DNA of 64,000 nt from Pseudoglutamicibacter albus (lineage in GTDB: Bacteria > Actinomycetota > Actinomycetes > Actinomycetales > Micrococcaceae): the NCBI RefSeq assembly GCF_031458175.1, contig NZ_JAVDXX010000001.1, positions 1,426,001 through 1,490,000 on the forward strand, in the 5' to 3' direction. Position 1 is the stretch's first letter. Each line of letters begins with the position of its first letter. The notes under the pieces are model-generated. The model saw nothing but the letters and a program-made list of their open reading frames with translations. It was not told where the DNA came from and did no database searches. The translations under genes and the position numbers were made by a program. This document shows positions 1 to 9,759 of the stretch, piece after piece.

Positions 1-1366
1 TCATCTCCTGCATGCGTCCCTTACGGGCTGCAAGCAACTGTGTTACGCCACCGAGGTAGTCCTCCGGGGTGTCGATCGTGATTTCTTCCATCGGTTCGTG
101 GACCTTGCCGTCGATCTCGCGGGTCACAACCTGGGGCTTGCCGACCGTGAGTTCGAAGCCTTCGCGGCGCATCTGCTCCACGAGGATCGAAAGCGCGAGC
201 TCGCCGCGGCCTTGGACCTCCCACGCATCCGGACGTTCGGTGGGTAGGACCTTGAGCGAGACGTTACCGATCAGTTCACGGTCGAGGCGGTCTTTGACTT
301 GGCGGGCTGTGACTTTCGCGCCCTTGACGCGGCCTGCCAGCGGCGAGGTGTTGATACCGATGGTCATGGAGATCGCGGGATCGTCGATGTGGATCGCCGG
401 TAGCGGACGTGGATCGTTGGGGTCGGTGATGGTGTCACCGATCATGATGTTCTCGATGCCTGCTACAGCGACGATCTCGCCCGGGCCGGCTTCTTGAGCT
501 GGGACGCGCTCAAGCCCGCGGGTCTCCAGCAGTTCGGTGATCTTGACCGAACGCTGTTCGCCCTGATGGATCCAGGCGACGTTTTGCCCCTTCTTCAGGG
601 TTCCGCCGTGAATACGCAAAAGTGCTAGACGTCCCAGGAACGGGGAGGCGTCAAGGTTGGTTACGTGCGCCTGGAGCACGCCGTCGTCTTCATAGGACGG
701 CGCCGGGACGTGCTTCATGATGGTCTCGAAGAGCGGCTCGAGGTCTTCGCTGTTGGGAAGTTCACCGTCTGCTGGCTGTTCAAGCGAGGCGCGGCCGGCC
801 TTACCGGACGCGTACACGACCGGTAGCTCCAGGATCGCGTCAATATCGAGGTCAGGGACCTCCTCGGAGATATCGGATGCCAAACCGAGCAAGAGGTCCA
901 TCGTTTCGGCAACAACGCCGTCGATGCGGGCGTCCGGGCGGTCTGTCTTGTTGACCACCAGGATCACTGGCTTACGTGCCTCAAGGGTCTTGCGCAACAC
1001 AAAGCGAGTCTGTGGCAGCGGGCCTTCGGAGGAGTCCACGAGCAGGACCACGCCATCGACCATCGACAATCCGCGCTCTACTTCCCCACCGAAATCCGCG
1101 TGGCCTGGGGTATCGATCACGTTGATCGTGACGTCCTGACCATCCGAGGCCGGGCCGTTATAGAACACCGTGGTGTTCTTAGCCAGGATGGTGATCCCCT
1201 TTTCACGTTCGAGTTCACCAGAGTCCATCACGCGGTCTTCTTGTTCGCCGTGTGAAGCGAACGCTCCAGTGGTGCGGAGCATGGCATCAACCAGGGTGGT
1301 TTTGCCGTGATCAACGTGTGCAACGATCGCAACGTTGCGGAGGTCCTCGCGTGAGGCACGTGCCAT
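1..1366 (-). CDS. typA: TypA/BipA ribosome-associated GTPase (3' end beyond window)
   Basis: Translational GTPase of the TypA/BipA family, which binds the ribosome and acts in stress adaptation and ribosome assembly. The product starts [20 protein letters not shown], with the P-loop AHVDHGKTT near residue 20, the EREKGITI switch I segment, DTPGHADF (G3) and NKTD (G4). EF-Tu domain 2-like and EF-G domain III-like sequence follows. About 455 codons are present and the family is about 610-640 residues, so the C-terminal third lies off the left edge. The ATG at 1366 has an AAGGAA ribosome-binding site six bases upstream. It is transcribed away from the neighbouring gene at 1491. Seen: all G motifs. 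Family assignment is secure. Confidence 0.95.
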   Translation of the reverse strand, partial: MARASREDLRNVAIVAHVDHGKTTLVDAMLRTTGAFASHGEQEDRVMDSGELEREKGITILAKNTTVFYNGPASDGQDVTINVIDTPGHADFGGEVERGLSMVDGVVLLVDSSEGPLPQTRFVLRKTLEARKPVILVVNKTDRPDARIDGVVAETMDLLLGLASDISEEVPDLDIDAILELPVVYASGKAGRASLEQPADGELPNSEDLEPLFETIMKHVPAPSYEDDGVLQAHVTNLDASPFLGRLALLRIHGGTLKKGQNVAWIHQGEQRSVKITELLETRGLERVPAQEAGPGEIVAVAGIENIMIGDTITDPNDPRPLPAIHIDDPAISMTIGINTSPLAGRVKGAKVTARQVKDRLDRELIGNVSLKVLPTERPDAWEVQGRGELALSILVEQMRREGFELTVGKPQVVTREIDGKVHEPMEEITIDTPEDYLGGVTQLLAARKGRMQEM

Positions 1367-1490
1367 AAGGGGTTCCTTGTCAGCTTGTTAGTGAGGCCGC
1401 CTTCCGGCAACCAGCGTCTATTGTCAACGTGCTTGCAAGTCTACTCTGGTGTTGCGCATCAGGTGCGGGATGCATGGCACGATTATTCCT

Positions 1491-2123
1491 ATGATCACTT
1501 CTCCGATGACGTTGACCCGTAGCGTGTCTGGCTGGATTCTTGGCATCGTGGTGCTTGCTTTCGGCGCCTTTGCGGCGATCGATGCGTTTGCGCGCGGATT
1601 TTTCTATACGGGTGTTGCGACGTCTTTCGGCACGTTGGCGTTGGTGATGCTGATCACGTGGACACTGATTTTGCCGAGGCTCGTGGTGGAGCCGGAGGCG
1701 GTTGTGGTCCATAACGCGACGAATGTGGTGAGGATCCCGTGGGCTAAGTTGCGGGAGGCGCAAGATGTGTATTTTGTTGAGCTAACAGATACCGATGGCG
1801 TGGTTACGCGCGTGTGGTCGGCCCCTGTTCAGGGCATGGGTCAGCGGCGTAAGGCTTTGCGTGCCAAGGCCGCTGATGCCGATTTGTTGCGTCATGGTGT
1901 TGATCCGAGCCAGGTTGAGGATCGTGCCGCTAAGCTGCGTGAGGGTCAAGGCATTTCTGCTCAGGTCATGCGGTATAAGGACGCCCAGTTGAAGGCTGTT
2001 GAGGCTGGTGAACTTGATGCCGATGCGGTCAACGCTGAGGTCACGAAAACATGGCTTTCGCTTCAGTGGATCATGTTCGGTGTGGTTGCGGTGGCCACGG
2101 TTGTGCTGTTGGTTATCGCTTAG
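1491..2123 (+). CDS. membrane protein with PH-like domain
   Basis: Small membrane protein of about 210 residues. Two hydrophobic segments near the N-terminus (about residues 8-27 and 37-58) precede a beta-rich stretch (LVVEPEAVVVHNATNVVRIP, then VYFVELTDTDG) resembling bacterial PH domains. A charged helical region follows, and the protein ends with one more transmembrane helix (last about 20 residues). Function unknown; bacterial PH-domain membrane proteins are usually of unknown or envelope-related role. The start is uncertain: GTG at 1449 and ATG at 1470 are in frame upstream, with an AGGTG four bases before 1470, whereas ATG 1491 has no clear ribosome-binding site but gives a more usual N-terminus. 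The gene converges on the peptide-transporter operon, with a shared hairpin between. Confidence 0.7.
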   Translation: MITSPMTLTRSVSGWILGIVVLAFGAFAAIDAFARGFFYTGVATSFGTLALVMLITWTLILPRLVVEPEAVVVHNATNVVRIPWAKLREAQDVYFVELTDTDGVVTRVWSAPVQGMGQRRKALRAKAADADLLRHGVDPSQVEDRAAKLREGQGISAQVMRYKDAQLKAVEAGELDADAVNAEVTKTWLSLQWIMFGVVAVATVVLLVIA

Positions 2124-2153
2124 CTCGTGAGTTTAAACCTCGTGAGTTTAAAC
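2124..2153. repeat. 15-bp tandem direct repeat
   Basis: Two perfect copies of CTCGTGAGTTTAAAC stand head to tail directly after the stop codon of the upstream gene and before the terminator hairpin. Each copy contains GTTTAAAC, an 8-bp palindrome. No function is evident. Confidence 0.9.
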
Positions 2154-2158
2154 GCTCT

Positions 2159-2189
2159 GGGGTGTTGACCGGTCACCGGTCAACACCCC
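2159..2189. terminator. bidirectional terminator-like hairpin
   Basis: A near-perfect palindrome with 15-bp arms around one central base (GGGGTGTTGACCGGT pairs with its complement) lies between two convergent genes. The position suits termination of both transcripts. The T-tract on either side is weak. Confidence 0.7.
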
Positions 2190-2210
2190 GAAACGTTTAA
2201 GGGCTAGGCG

Positions 2211-3956
2211 CTAGCTGCCGAATACGAAGTCTCCACCTGGGATCGCTTCGAGCAGATCGCGCGTGTATTGCTGTTGCGGATTGTCAAAGACCTCGTCGGT
2301 GGAGGCTTGTTCAACCACCTGACCGTTCTTCATCACGGTGACCTGGTCAGCAACCATCCGCACTACCGCGAGGTCGTGGGTGATGAACAGGTAGGTCAGT
2401 CCAAGCTCGGTCTGCAGGTCTGCCAGCAGGTTGAGGACCTGCCCCTGAACAAGCACATCGAGCGCGGAGACAGCCTCATCGAGAACCAGCACCTCAGGCT
2501 TGAGCGAGAGCGCACGTGCGATCGCGATGCGCTGACGCTGACCGCCCGAAAGTTCACCTGGGTAACGGTTTGCTGTCGCTTTCGGAAGCGATACCTGATT
2601 CAGGAGTTCTTCGACCGTCTTGCGGCGGCTGCGGCGGTTGCCGATCTTATGGGTCTCAAGGGGTTCTTCGATAGAAGCACCGATCGAACGCATCGGGTCC
2701 AGGGTTCCGTAGGGGTCCTGGAATACCGGCTGCACGCGGCGACGGAACGCGAGCAGATCCTTTTGCGGCCAGCTAGCAACGTCCTTGCCGTCGAAAGTCA
2801 TGGTTCCGCTGGTGATGTCCTCAAGTTTGAGGAACATCTTCGCCAGCGTTGACTTACCGGAGCCCGATTCGCCGACCACGCCCATCGTGGTTCCTCGGGG
2901 GATCTGCAGCGAGACCTTGTCCACGGCCTTGAAATCGGTGGTTTTCAGGCCTTGTTCACGGATCTTGTACACCTTGGTGACGTCGGTGAATTCGATGAGT
3001 GGGTTCTCATCGGCTTGCTTGACGTCCGGGGTTTCCTCGTGGCGGCGCAACAGGGTCTTGTCTGCGCCCATCGCCGCGTCATCGCCCTCCTGAACACTTT
3101 GTATACGGCGGGAAGCAAGCGAGGGTGCCGCTGCGACGAGCCGCTTGGTGTACGGGTGCATCGGGTTGGCGAGGATCTCCTTGGAGTCGCCGTATTCGAC
3201 AACTTGGCCCTTGTACATCACCACGAGTTTTTCTGCACGCTCGGCAGCTAGACCGAGGTCGTGGGTGATGAAGATGACCGAGGTCCCGTGTTCGCGGGTC
3301 AATTCGCCCAGGTGGTCGAGGATACGGCGCTGCACGGTGACGTCGAGGGCGGAGGTGGGTTCGTCAGCGACCAGCAGGCGCGGGTTCGCGGCCATACCGA
3401 TGCCGATCAACACACGTTGCCGCATACCGCCAGAGAACTGGTGCGGATACTGCTTGAGGCGACCTTCAGGTTCCGGCAGGCCGGCTTCCTTGAGCACCTC
3501 GATGACGCGTTCGCGTGCAGCTTTTCCGCGTAGCGACGTGTTCGCTTCGATGGTCTCTTGGACCTGGAAGCCGATGTTCCACACCGGGTTGAGGTTGGAC
3601 ATCGGGTCCTGCGGGACGTAGCCGATTTCGCGGCCGCGGATGTCTTCGAGCTGCTTGCGTGGCGCCTTGGTGAGGTCGATGCCGTTGAAGGTCGCTTTAC
3701 CGCCGGTGATGTTGCCGTTGGATGCGAGCAGCCCGAGGATCGCGGTCACGGACGTGGACTTACCGGAACCGGATTCACCAACGATTGCGAGGTTTTCGCC
3801 CTGAAAGAGCTCAAAGCTCACGCCACGCACTGCGTGCACTGGGCCCGCTTGCGTTGTGAAGGTGACTTCGAGGTCTTTGACGTCCAGCAGCGGAGTCCGC
3901 TCGTCCGGGTTCTCGGTGGCTGGCTGGGTGTTCTCGTTCATGTTCTGATCTTTCAT
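2211..3956 (-). CDS. peptide ABC transporter, fused dual ATPase (DppD-DppF type)
   Basis: Cytoplasmic ATPase of an oligopeptide/dipeptide importer, 581 residues, with two complete ABC domains in one chain. The first has Walker A GESGSGKST near residue 60, signature SGGMRQR and Walker B LLVADEPTSALD. The second has Walker A GESGSGKST near residue 360, signature LSGGQRQR and Walker B VLVLDEAVSALD. In enterobacteria these are separate DppD and DppF proteins; the fused form is common in actinobacteria. The ATG overlaps the stop of the upstream permease gene (ATGA at 3953-3956), indicating translational coupling; an ATG five codons in is possible. It is the last gene of a four-gene operon of binding protein, two permeases and ATPase. 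The substrate is inferred only from family. Confidence 0.92.
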   Translation of the reverse strand: MKDQNMNENTQPATENPDERTPLLDVKDLEVTFTTQAGPVHAVRGVSFELFQGENLAIVGESGSGKSTSVTAILGLLASNGNITGGKATFNGIDLTKAPRKQLEDIRGREIGYVPQDPMSNLNPVWNIGFQVQETIEANTSLRGKAARERVIEVLKEAGLPEPEGRLKQYPHQFSGGMRQRVLIGIGMAANPRLLVADEPTSALDVTVQRRILDHLGELTREHGTSVIFITHDLGLAAERAEKLVVMYKGQVVEYGDSKEILANPMHPYTKRLVAAAPSLASRRIQSVQEGDDAAMGADKTLLRRHEETPDVKQADENPLIEFTDVTKVYKIREQGLKTTDFKAVDKVSLQIPRGTTMGVVGESGSGKSTLAKMFLKLEDITSGTMTFDGKDVASWPQKDLLAFRRRVQPVFQDPYGTLDPMRSIGASIEEPLETHKIGNRRSRRKTVEELLNQVSLPKATANRYPGELSGGQRQRIAIARALSLKPEVLVLDEAVSALDVLVQGQVLNLLADLQTELGLTYLFITHDLAVVRMVADQVTVMKNGQVVEQASTDEVFDNPQQQYTRDLLEAIPGGDFVFGS

Positions 3957-4885
3957 CGGCGTGCCCTCGCCTTCGGGTCAAGCGCGTCTCGGACCACATC
4001 ACCTAACAGCAGGAAGGATAGAACTGTGATGGCGAGTGCGCCTGCCGGATAGAACAGCAGGTTTGGCGCGGTGCGGATGACGTTCTGTGCCGTGGAGATG
4101 TCAAAGCCCCACGAAATAACCTCTGGCGGCAGACCCACGCCCAGGAAGGACAGGGTTGCTTCAGCGACGATGTAGGTACCCATGGACACGGTCGCAATCA
4201 CGATGACGGGTGCCAGGGAGTTGGGGATCACGTGGCGGATGAGGTTCTTGCCGCGGGATACGCCGAGTGCGATGCCTGCGGTCACGAAGTCTTGCTGCTT
4301 GGCTGTGAGCACGGCGCCGCGCATGATGCGGGCGACTTGCGGCCAACCGAAGACTGCGAGCGTGAGCGAGAGCATCACCACACCGCGCCCGAATGGCGCG
4401 ATCTGCATCATGACGATCGCGCCGAGTACGGATGGGATCGCGAAGAAGATGTCGCCGATACGGGAGATCACGGCATCAAGCCAGCCACCGAAGTAGCCGG
4501 CGATAGCACCGATGGTTGCACCGATGAGGGTTGCAAGCGCTGTGGCGAGCAGGCCGACTGTCAGTGATGCGCGGGTTCCGTAGATCACCCGTGTGTAGAC
4601 GTCGCAGCCTTGCTTGTCGAAGCCGAACGGATGTCCCGGGCTCGGCGCTGCCAGCGAGTTCTTAAGTTCGCATGCTGCACCAGCCGGGTCACCTGAGGTG
4701 AACAGTTGCGGGAACAGAGCAACGAAGATGATGAGCGCGACGAGCACAAGGCAGATCCACGTGATGACTCGTTTGCGCATGTCACGCCAAGCGTCTGACC
4801 AGACGCTTGTCGGTTTTGCGGAGACGTCGACTTCGTCGACGTTCTGCAGCGGGGTCTCTTCAATGGGGGCTACATAACGCTTCAT
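3953..4885 (-). CDS. peptide ABC transporter permease (DppC/OppC family)
   Basis: Inner-membrane permease of the BPD_transp_1 family, 310 residues, the usual size for DppC. It has a cytoplasmic N-terminal tail of about 35 residues, a first helix near residues 38-60, a periplasmic loop and five further helices. The EAA-type coupling loop is seen around ALGVSRGKNLIRHVIPNSLA. It pairs with the DppB-like gene just upstream (six bases between stop and start) and overlaps the ATPase gene by four bases, so all are probably translated from one mRNA. Role: one half of the channel for peptide or related solute import. Confidence 0.9.
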   Translation of the reverse strand: MKRYVAPIEETPLQNVDEVDVSAKPTSVWSDAWRDMRKRVITWICLVLVALIIFVALFPQLFTSGDPAGAACELKNSLAAPSPGHPFGFDKQGCDVYTRVIYGTRASLTVGLLATALATLIGATIGAIAGYFGGWLDAVISRIGDIFFAIPSVLGAIVMMQIAPFGRGVVMLSLTLAVFGWPQVARIMRGAVLTAKQQDFVTAGIALGVSRGKNLIRHVIPNSLAPVIVIATVSMGTYIVAEATLSFLGVGLPPEVISWGFDISTAQNVIRTAPNLLFYPAGALAITVLSFLLLGDVVRDALDPKARARR

Positions 4886-4891
4886 GGAGCA

Positions 4892-5821
4892 TCACTTCCC
4901 GTAACGAATGCGCGGGTCAAGCACCGCATAGAGGATATCGACCAGCAGGTTGGCGAGCATGAAGATGATCACCATGACCGCAACGAAGGACACCACGGTA
5001 GGGCCTTCCCCTCGGATAACCGCCTGGTAGACGGTGCCACCAACACCTGGGATGTTGAAGATACCTTCGGTGACGATTGCGCCGACCATGAGGGACCCGA
5101 GGTCGATACCTAGGTAGGTTACAACCGGGATGAGGGAGTTGCGTAGTACGTGTACGCGGATCACTCGGCCACGTGAGAGGCCCTTGGCGGTTGCGGTGCG
5201 AACGAAGTCGGCGCCGACGTTTTCGGCAACGGATGCGCGGGTGAGTCGCAGGACGTTCGCGATGGACACGGAAGCGAGTACTGCTGCTGGGGCGATCATT
5301 TGCGTCCATGGTCCGTTACCGGAAATGGATGGCGGGATGATCTGCCACTGCACGCCGAGGAAGTACTGGACCAAGAAACCGACGACGAAGGTTGGTACCG
5401 AGATCAGCAGCAGCGAGACGATGAGTGCCACGCTGTCGGTGATACCGCCCTTGCGAAGGCCTGCGACGAGGCCGAAGGTGATGCCGATGATCGCTTCGAA
5501 GATGAGTGCGAGCACGGCAAGGGTCGCGGTGAGCGGGAATGCTTCCGCCATGACGTCGGAGACTGCGCGGCCTGTATAGGTTGTGCCTAGGTCGCCGGTG
5601 AAGACGCCGCCGATCCAGATGAGGTACTGGATCAGGACTGGCTTGTCGAGGTTGTATTGTTCGCGAATTTCTTGGATGACAGCCGGGGATGGCGCTTTGC
5701 CATCGAACAGGGCCGCGATCGGGTCGCCTGGCAACGCGAAGACCATCAGGTAGATGAGAAGCGTTGCACCAAAGAAGACCGGGATCAGCTGTAGCAGTCG
5801 TCGGCCGATGTACCAGAGCAT
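4892..5821 (-). CDS. peptide ABC transporter permease (DppB/OppB family)
   Basis: Inner-membrane permease, 309 residues, typical for DppB. The N-terminal helix begins MLWYIGRRLLQLIPVFFGAT, a hallmark of the DppB N-terminal domain. The periplasmic stretch GDLGTTYTGR and the coupling loop TAKGLSRGRVIRVHVLRNSL are both family-typical. The C-terminus ends ILYAVLDPRIRYGK, like most DppB proteins. It lies downstream of the binding-protein gene, separated by a strong hairpin (5881-5921), and directly upstream of the DppC partner. Confidence 0.92.
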   Translation of the reverse strand: MLWYIGRRLLQLIPVFFGATLLIYLMVFALPGDPIAALFDGKAPSPAVIQEIREQYNLDKPVLIQYLIWIGGVFTGDLGTTYTGRAVSDVMAEAFPLTATLAVLALIFEAIIGITFGLVAGLRKGGITDSVALIVSLLLISVPTFVVGFLVQYFLGVQWQIIPPSISGNGPWTQMIAPAAVLASVSIANVLRLTRASVAENVGADFVRTATAKGLSRGRVIRVHVLRNSLIPVVTYLGIDLGSLMVGAIVTEGIFNIPGVGGTVYQAVIRGEGPTVVSFVAVMVIIFMLANLLVDILYAVLDPRIRYGK

Positions 5822-5880
5822 GGGTGCCTCGGTTTCGGGGTTTGGTGTTCGGTTTCGGTTCGGTGCGGCTTAGACACGCC

Positions 5881-5921
5881 GACACCGCTGCGAGGGTTCC
5901 TTGTCCGCTCGCAGCGGTGTC
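5881..5921 (-). promoter_or_regulatory. intercistronic hairpin between binding protein and permease genes
   Basis: Perfect 14-bp arms (GACACCGCTGCGAG and its complement) enclose a 13-base loop. Flanking ACACG/CGTGT bases can extend the stem. No T-tract follows in the direction of transcription. This fits partial termination or 3'-end protection of the binding-protein mRNA, which would raise binding protein over permease. Confidence 0.65.
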
Positions 5922-5957
5922 AGACGTGTGCGAAGCCTCGTCACATGGGAGCTAGTT

Positions 5958-7601
5958 TTACTCGCTCTTGGTGACTTCGGTGTAGATCGGCACGGAGTTC
6001 CAGCCGAATTCAACGTTGTCTACCTTGCTGCTCCAGACACCATTGACGTTGTTGTACCAGAGTGGGATAGCTGGCAGGTCGTTGAGCAGGGTCGACTGTG
6101 CCTTTGCGTAGAGCTCGTCGGCCTTCTCTGGGCTATCAGCGGATCCAGCCTGCTCGAGGTAGCCGTCGAATTCCTTCGAGGTGTAGCGGCCGTAGTTGGA
6201 GCCGGCACCGGTCTTGTAGAGCGGCGAGAGGAAGTTGACCTGAGATGGGTAGTCCGACTGCCAACCAGAGCGCATTGCGCCGGTCATCTTGTCGCTGTCC
6301 TGATCGTCCAACAAGCCCTTGAAGGCTGGGTAGGACTTACCCTGAGCCTTGATGCCGAGGTTGCGGGAGAGCTGGTTGGAGAGGGCATCGACCCATTCCT
6401 GGTGGCCGCCGTCAGCGTTATAGGCGATGGTGAAGGTGCCTTCGTACTTGCTGATCTTGTCGGCCTCAGCCCAGCGCTTCTTAGCTTCTTCTGGGTTGAA
6501 CTTCAGGACGTCGTTGCCTTCGGCGTTCTTACCCCAGTTGTCCCAGCCTTCAAGCACTGGGGAGGTGAAGTCGGATGCCGGGGTACGGGTGCCGTCGAAG
6601 AGGGTCTTAGTGATCTCTTCACGGTCGATAGCCATCGAGATCGCCTGGCGACGTAGCTTGCCTTCTTCGTCGTTCTTGAAGTGATCCAGGTACTGCGGGA
6701 TCGTGAAGGACTGGAAGATTGCTGCTGGCTGGTTGACGTTGCGGCCGTCGAAGTCTGCCTTGTAGGTCGCGAAGTTCGATGGGTCGATCTGGTCGAGGAT
6801 GTCGAGGCGATCGGCCTGGGTGTCAGCGTATGCGGTCTTCGGGGACTCGTAGAACGTGATCTGCACGCCGCCGTTCTTTGGCTCGCGTGGGCCCTTGTAG
6901 GAGTCAGACTTGATGAGCTTAACGCCCTGGTTGTGCTTCCAGGCGCCTTCGGATTCGAACTTGTATGGGCCGTTGCCTACAGGGTTTTCGCCGAACTTCT
7001 TCATGTCCTTGAACGCGGACTCTGGCAGTGGCACGAATGCGGAGTAGCCGATGCGCTTAAGGAAGTCAGCTTCTGGGTTGTTAAGTTCGACCGTGAACTC
7101 AGTGTCAGAAACCTTCTTCAAACCGGTGAGCTTGGCACCCTTCTTGTCTGCCGAATAGCCCTTGATGTTCTCGAAGAAGTACTGCCCGCCCTGCGCGTTA
7201 GCGACGTCTGCACCATAGTTCCATGCCTTGATGAAGGAATCGGAGGTCACTGGGCTGCCGTCGGAGAACTTCAGTCCCTTCTTCAGCTTCACGGTCCAGA
7301 CGGTGTTGTCATCGTTTGGTTCGATGGACTCTGCCTGGTCCATGCGTGGGGTGCCGTCAGCTTCGAAGGAAACCAGGCCGGAGAAAACCAGGTCGACGAT
7401 CTTACCGCCGCCAACCTCAGTGGTGTTGGTTGGGATCAGCGGGTTCTGTGGCTCCACGCCGTTAGTGGTGATGATTGCGTCTGGGTTGGCCTCCCCGCCA
7501 CCCTTGGCATTGCTACCTCCGCCGCCACCGCAAGCGGCCAGGCCGAGTGCGGAAATTGCGAGAACAGAAAGAGCGGAGATCGCCTTCCGGTTGTTCTTCA
7601 C
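5958..7601 (-). CDS. extracellular solute-binding lipoprotein, family 5 (peptide binding)
   Basis: Lipid-anchored peptide-binding component of the importer, 547 residues. The signal peptide ends in the lipobox LAAC, with Cys24 as the lipidated residue, followed by a GGGGG linker. SBP family 5 features are seen: an N-terminal TVKLKKGLKFSDGSPVTSDS motif and the DWLS-like region replaced here by SGWQSDYPSQVNFLSPLY. The GTG start has a strong GGGAGG site five bases upstream. Because the first gene of the operon encodes the binding protein, its promoter should lie in 7602-7780. The cargo may be oligopeptides; this is inferred from family and operon. Confidence 0.92.
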   Translation of the reverse strand: MKNNRKAISALSVLAISALGLAACGGGGGSNAKGGGEANPDAIITTNGVEPQNPLIPTNTTEVGGGKIVDLVFSGLVSFEADGTPRMDQAESIEPNDDNTVWTVKLKKGLKFSDGSPVTSDSFIKAWNYGADVANAQGGQYFFENIKGYSADKKGAKLTGLKKVSDTEFTVELNNPEADFLKRIGYSAFVPLPESAFKDMKKFGENPVGNGPYKFESEGAWKHNQGVKLIKSDSYKGPREPKNGGVQITFYESPKTAYADTQADRLDILDQIDPSNFATYKADFDGRNVNQPAAIFQSFTIPQYLDHFKNDEEGKLRRQAISMAIDREEITKTLFDGTRTPASDFTSPVLEGWDNWGKNAEGNDVLKFNPEEAKKRWAEADKISKYEGTFTIAYNADGGHQEWVDALSNQLSRNLGIKAQGKSYPAFKGLLDDQDSDKMTGAMRSGWQSDYPSQVNFLSPLYKTGAGSNYGRYTSKEFDGYLEQAGSADSPEKADELYAKAQSTLLNDLPAIPLWYNNVNGVWSSKVDNVEFGWNSVPIYTEVTKSE

Positions 7602-7929
7602 GTTTACCTCCCAAATGAATGGCTTCAGGAGGCAAGCCTATGGAGGAGCCTGCCTCTGAGGCGCGAGTTAATGACTTATGTAGCCAACACTAATCCGTAG
7701 GTTACATGCAGTCACCTTATAGGCAGGGAGTATATGTGAAGGAACGCAACAGCGGCGAGTCTTGAATACGCGTGTTAATCAACAAGTAGGTGCGGCCCCA
7801 GGGTTCTGACGCGTTTCGAATACTCGAAAGCACCATGAACCCTGGGGCCGTACCTATTAACTATGGCGCGTCAACTATGGCACGCTGGCTGTTGCGTGCC
7901 TGGATCTCTTGAGCGTCAGGGGTACTCGT
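7602..7929. other. intergenic region with promoter side and terminator
   Basis: The stretch separates two consecutive peptide-transporter operons on the same strand. The part next to 7602 must contain the promoter of the downstream binding-protein gene, but I cannot pick -35 and -10 elements with confidence. The rest holds the hairpin at 7789-7854. No gene is seen. Confidence 0.5.
7789..7854 (-). terminator. long-stem terminator of the second peptide-transporter operon
   Basis: Eighteen-base arms (GGTGCGGCCCCAGGGTTC against its complement, one G-T pair) enclose a 30-base loop, 76 bases past the stop of the last gene of the upstream operon. The T-tract is poor, so termination is inferred from position and stem strength. 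Confidence 0.6.
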
Positions 7930-9759
7930 TTAGCCGAGCTTAAGGCGTGCACGGCGGCGCGCCGCCTGCAGCTCTGGGTCTGGGACCGGCGCCGCCGCGA
8001 GTAGTTCACGCGTGTATTCCTCACGAGGGTAGTGCAGCACGAGGTCAGCCGGGCCTTGCTCGACGACCTTGCCCGAGCGCATCACCACGACGTCGTCCGC
8101 GAGGTGATCCACAACCGCGAGGTCATGGGATACAAACAGGCACGCGAAGCCGAATTCATTCTGCAACTCGGTCAGCATCTCCAGAACCACAGCCTGAACC
8201 GAAACGTCGAGTGCGGATGTCGGCTCATCAGCGATCAGCAGGGTTGGATCCAAAGCGAGCGCACGGGCGATACCGACACGCTGCTTCTGCCCGCCTGAGA
8301 GCTCGTGCGGGTAGCGGTTGATGACGTCGGCTGGGAGCTTCACGGCATCCAGCAGCGTTTTGGCTCGCTCGATGCGTGATTTCTTGTCCCCTACCTTGTG
8401 CACAACCATCGGCTCGGTGATGCAGTCACCAATTGGGAACCGTGGGTCCAGCGAGGCGGCAGGGTCCTGGAAGATCACGCCCATCTTCCGGCGCATCTCC
8501 TTAGCTTCACGTCCGCGTAGTTTGGTGAGGTCCTTGCCACCGATGTGTAGCTCACCTTCCGCGATCGGCAGCAGGCCGAGCACAGCCTTAGCGAGCGTGG
8601 ATTTACCGGAACCGGACTCCCCCACCAGGGCCGTGGTGCGGCCCTTTGCGACGTTGAAGTTAGCGCCTTCAACGGCGCGGAACTTACCGCGGCGAACTTT
8701 ATATTCAACAGCGACGTCGTGGACAGAAACCACAACCTCATCGTTGGCACGTTCTTGTTCGATACGTGCGGTGAGTTCCGTGATTTCATCCCCCAAGTGG
8801 GAGCTGTCAATGTTGACGTCTTCGAGGCGCGGAACCGCTGCCAGCAGACGCTGAGTGTACGGGTGGCTCGGGTTCGTGAGAATCTCACGTGCCTCGCCCT
8901 GTTCCACAAGCTCGCCCATGAACATCACCGCAACACGGTCTGCGAGGTCCGCAACAACACCCATGTTGTGCGTGATCAGCAGAATCGCAACATCGAGGGT
9001 GTCTTTGAGCTCACGCAGAAGATCCAGGACCTCAGCCTGAACAGTCACGTCGAGTGCGGTGGTCGGTTCGTCCGCGATGATGACCTCAGGATCACACGCC
9101 AAAGCCATCGCGATCACGATGCGCTGACGCTGACCACCCGAGAACTGGTGTGGGTACTGTTTGATGCGCTTAGCGGCATCCGGGATACCTACGCGGTCGA
9201 GGAGCTCGATAGCTTTCTCAGTGGCTGCTTGACCGTATGCGACGTTGTGAACTTCCATCGCCTCGGTCAGCTGTTTTTCGACCGTGAGCACCGGGTTGAG
9301 AGCGGTCATCGGCTCCTGGAAGACCATCGCTACTTTGGTTGCGCGCATACGGCGCATCTTCTCGGCTGGCAACCCGATCACCTGGGTTCCCGCAACGTGC
9401 GCTTCACCCCGGATCTCTGCTGTGTCAGCGAGCAAGCCCATAGCCGAAAGGCTCGTTACGGATTTACCGGAACCGGACTCGCCTACGAGGGCCAGGACTT
9501 CGCCGCGGCGTACATCGAGGGTGACGCCTTTGACTGCCTTGACGTGCGATTCGCTGGTGATGAAGTCGACCTTGAGGTTGTCGAATGACAACACAACTTC
9601 ACCGTCACGGCTCTTTCGGGCAGCAGTAGACGCAATTGCAGGCGCCGTGCTGTCGGACGTGGCTGCGCAGTCAGTTGCGGACGTCGCGTCAGCGTTCACT
9701 GATGCTCCGGAGACGGCAGTGCTGTCCACGGGCTTGTTTGGGTCCGCGTGCTTGCTCAC
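7930..9759 (-). CDS. peptide ABC transporter, fused dual ATPase (second system)
   Basis: Second fused DppD-DppF-type ATPase, 609 residues. A low-complexity Ser/Ala/Thr-rich N-terminal extension of about 45 residues precedes the first ABC domain (Walker A GESGSGKSV, signature SGGQRQR, Walker B VIIADEPTTALD). The second domain has Walker A GESGSGKST, signature LSGGQKQR and Walker B LLIADEPTSALD. It is clearly paralogous to the ATPase at 2211-3956 but not a recent copy. Its ATG overlaps the stop of the upstream permease (ATGA, 9756-9759). It energises the importer formed by the next three genes. Confidence 0.92.
   Translation of the reverse strand: MSKHADPNKPVDSTAVSGASVNADATSATDCAATSDSTAPAIASTAARKSRDGEVVLSFDNLKVDFITSESHVKAVKGVTLDVRRGEVLALVGESGSGKSVTSLSAMGLLADTAEIRGEAHVAGTQVIGLPAEKMRRMRATKVAMVFQEPMTALNPVLTVEKQLTEAMEVHNVAYGQAATEKAIELLDRVGIPDAAKRIKQYPHQFSGGQRQRIVIAMALACDPEVIIADEPTTALDVTVQAEVLDLLRELKDTLDVAILLITHNMGVVADLADRVAVMFMGELVEQGEAREILTNPSHPYTQRLLAAVPRLEDVNIDSSHLGDEITELTARIEQERANDEVVVSVHDVAVEYKVRRGKFRAVEGANFNVAKGRTTALVGESGSGKSTLAKAVLGLLPIAEGELHIGGKDLTKLRGREAKEMRRKMGVIFQDPAASLDPRFPIGDCITEPMVVHKVGDKKSRIERAKTLLDAVKLPADVINRYPHELSGGQKQRVGIARALALDPTLLIADEPTSALDVSVQAVVLEMLTELQNEFGFACLFVSHDLAVVDHLADDVVVMRSGKVVEQGPADLVLHYPREEYTRELLAAAPVPDPELQAARRRARLKLG

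Noticed and set aside
6681-7700. Plus-strand frame of 339 codons over the first binding-protein gene
   Set aside because: Antisense of a well-supported lipoprotein gene.
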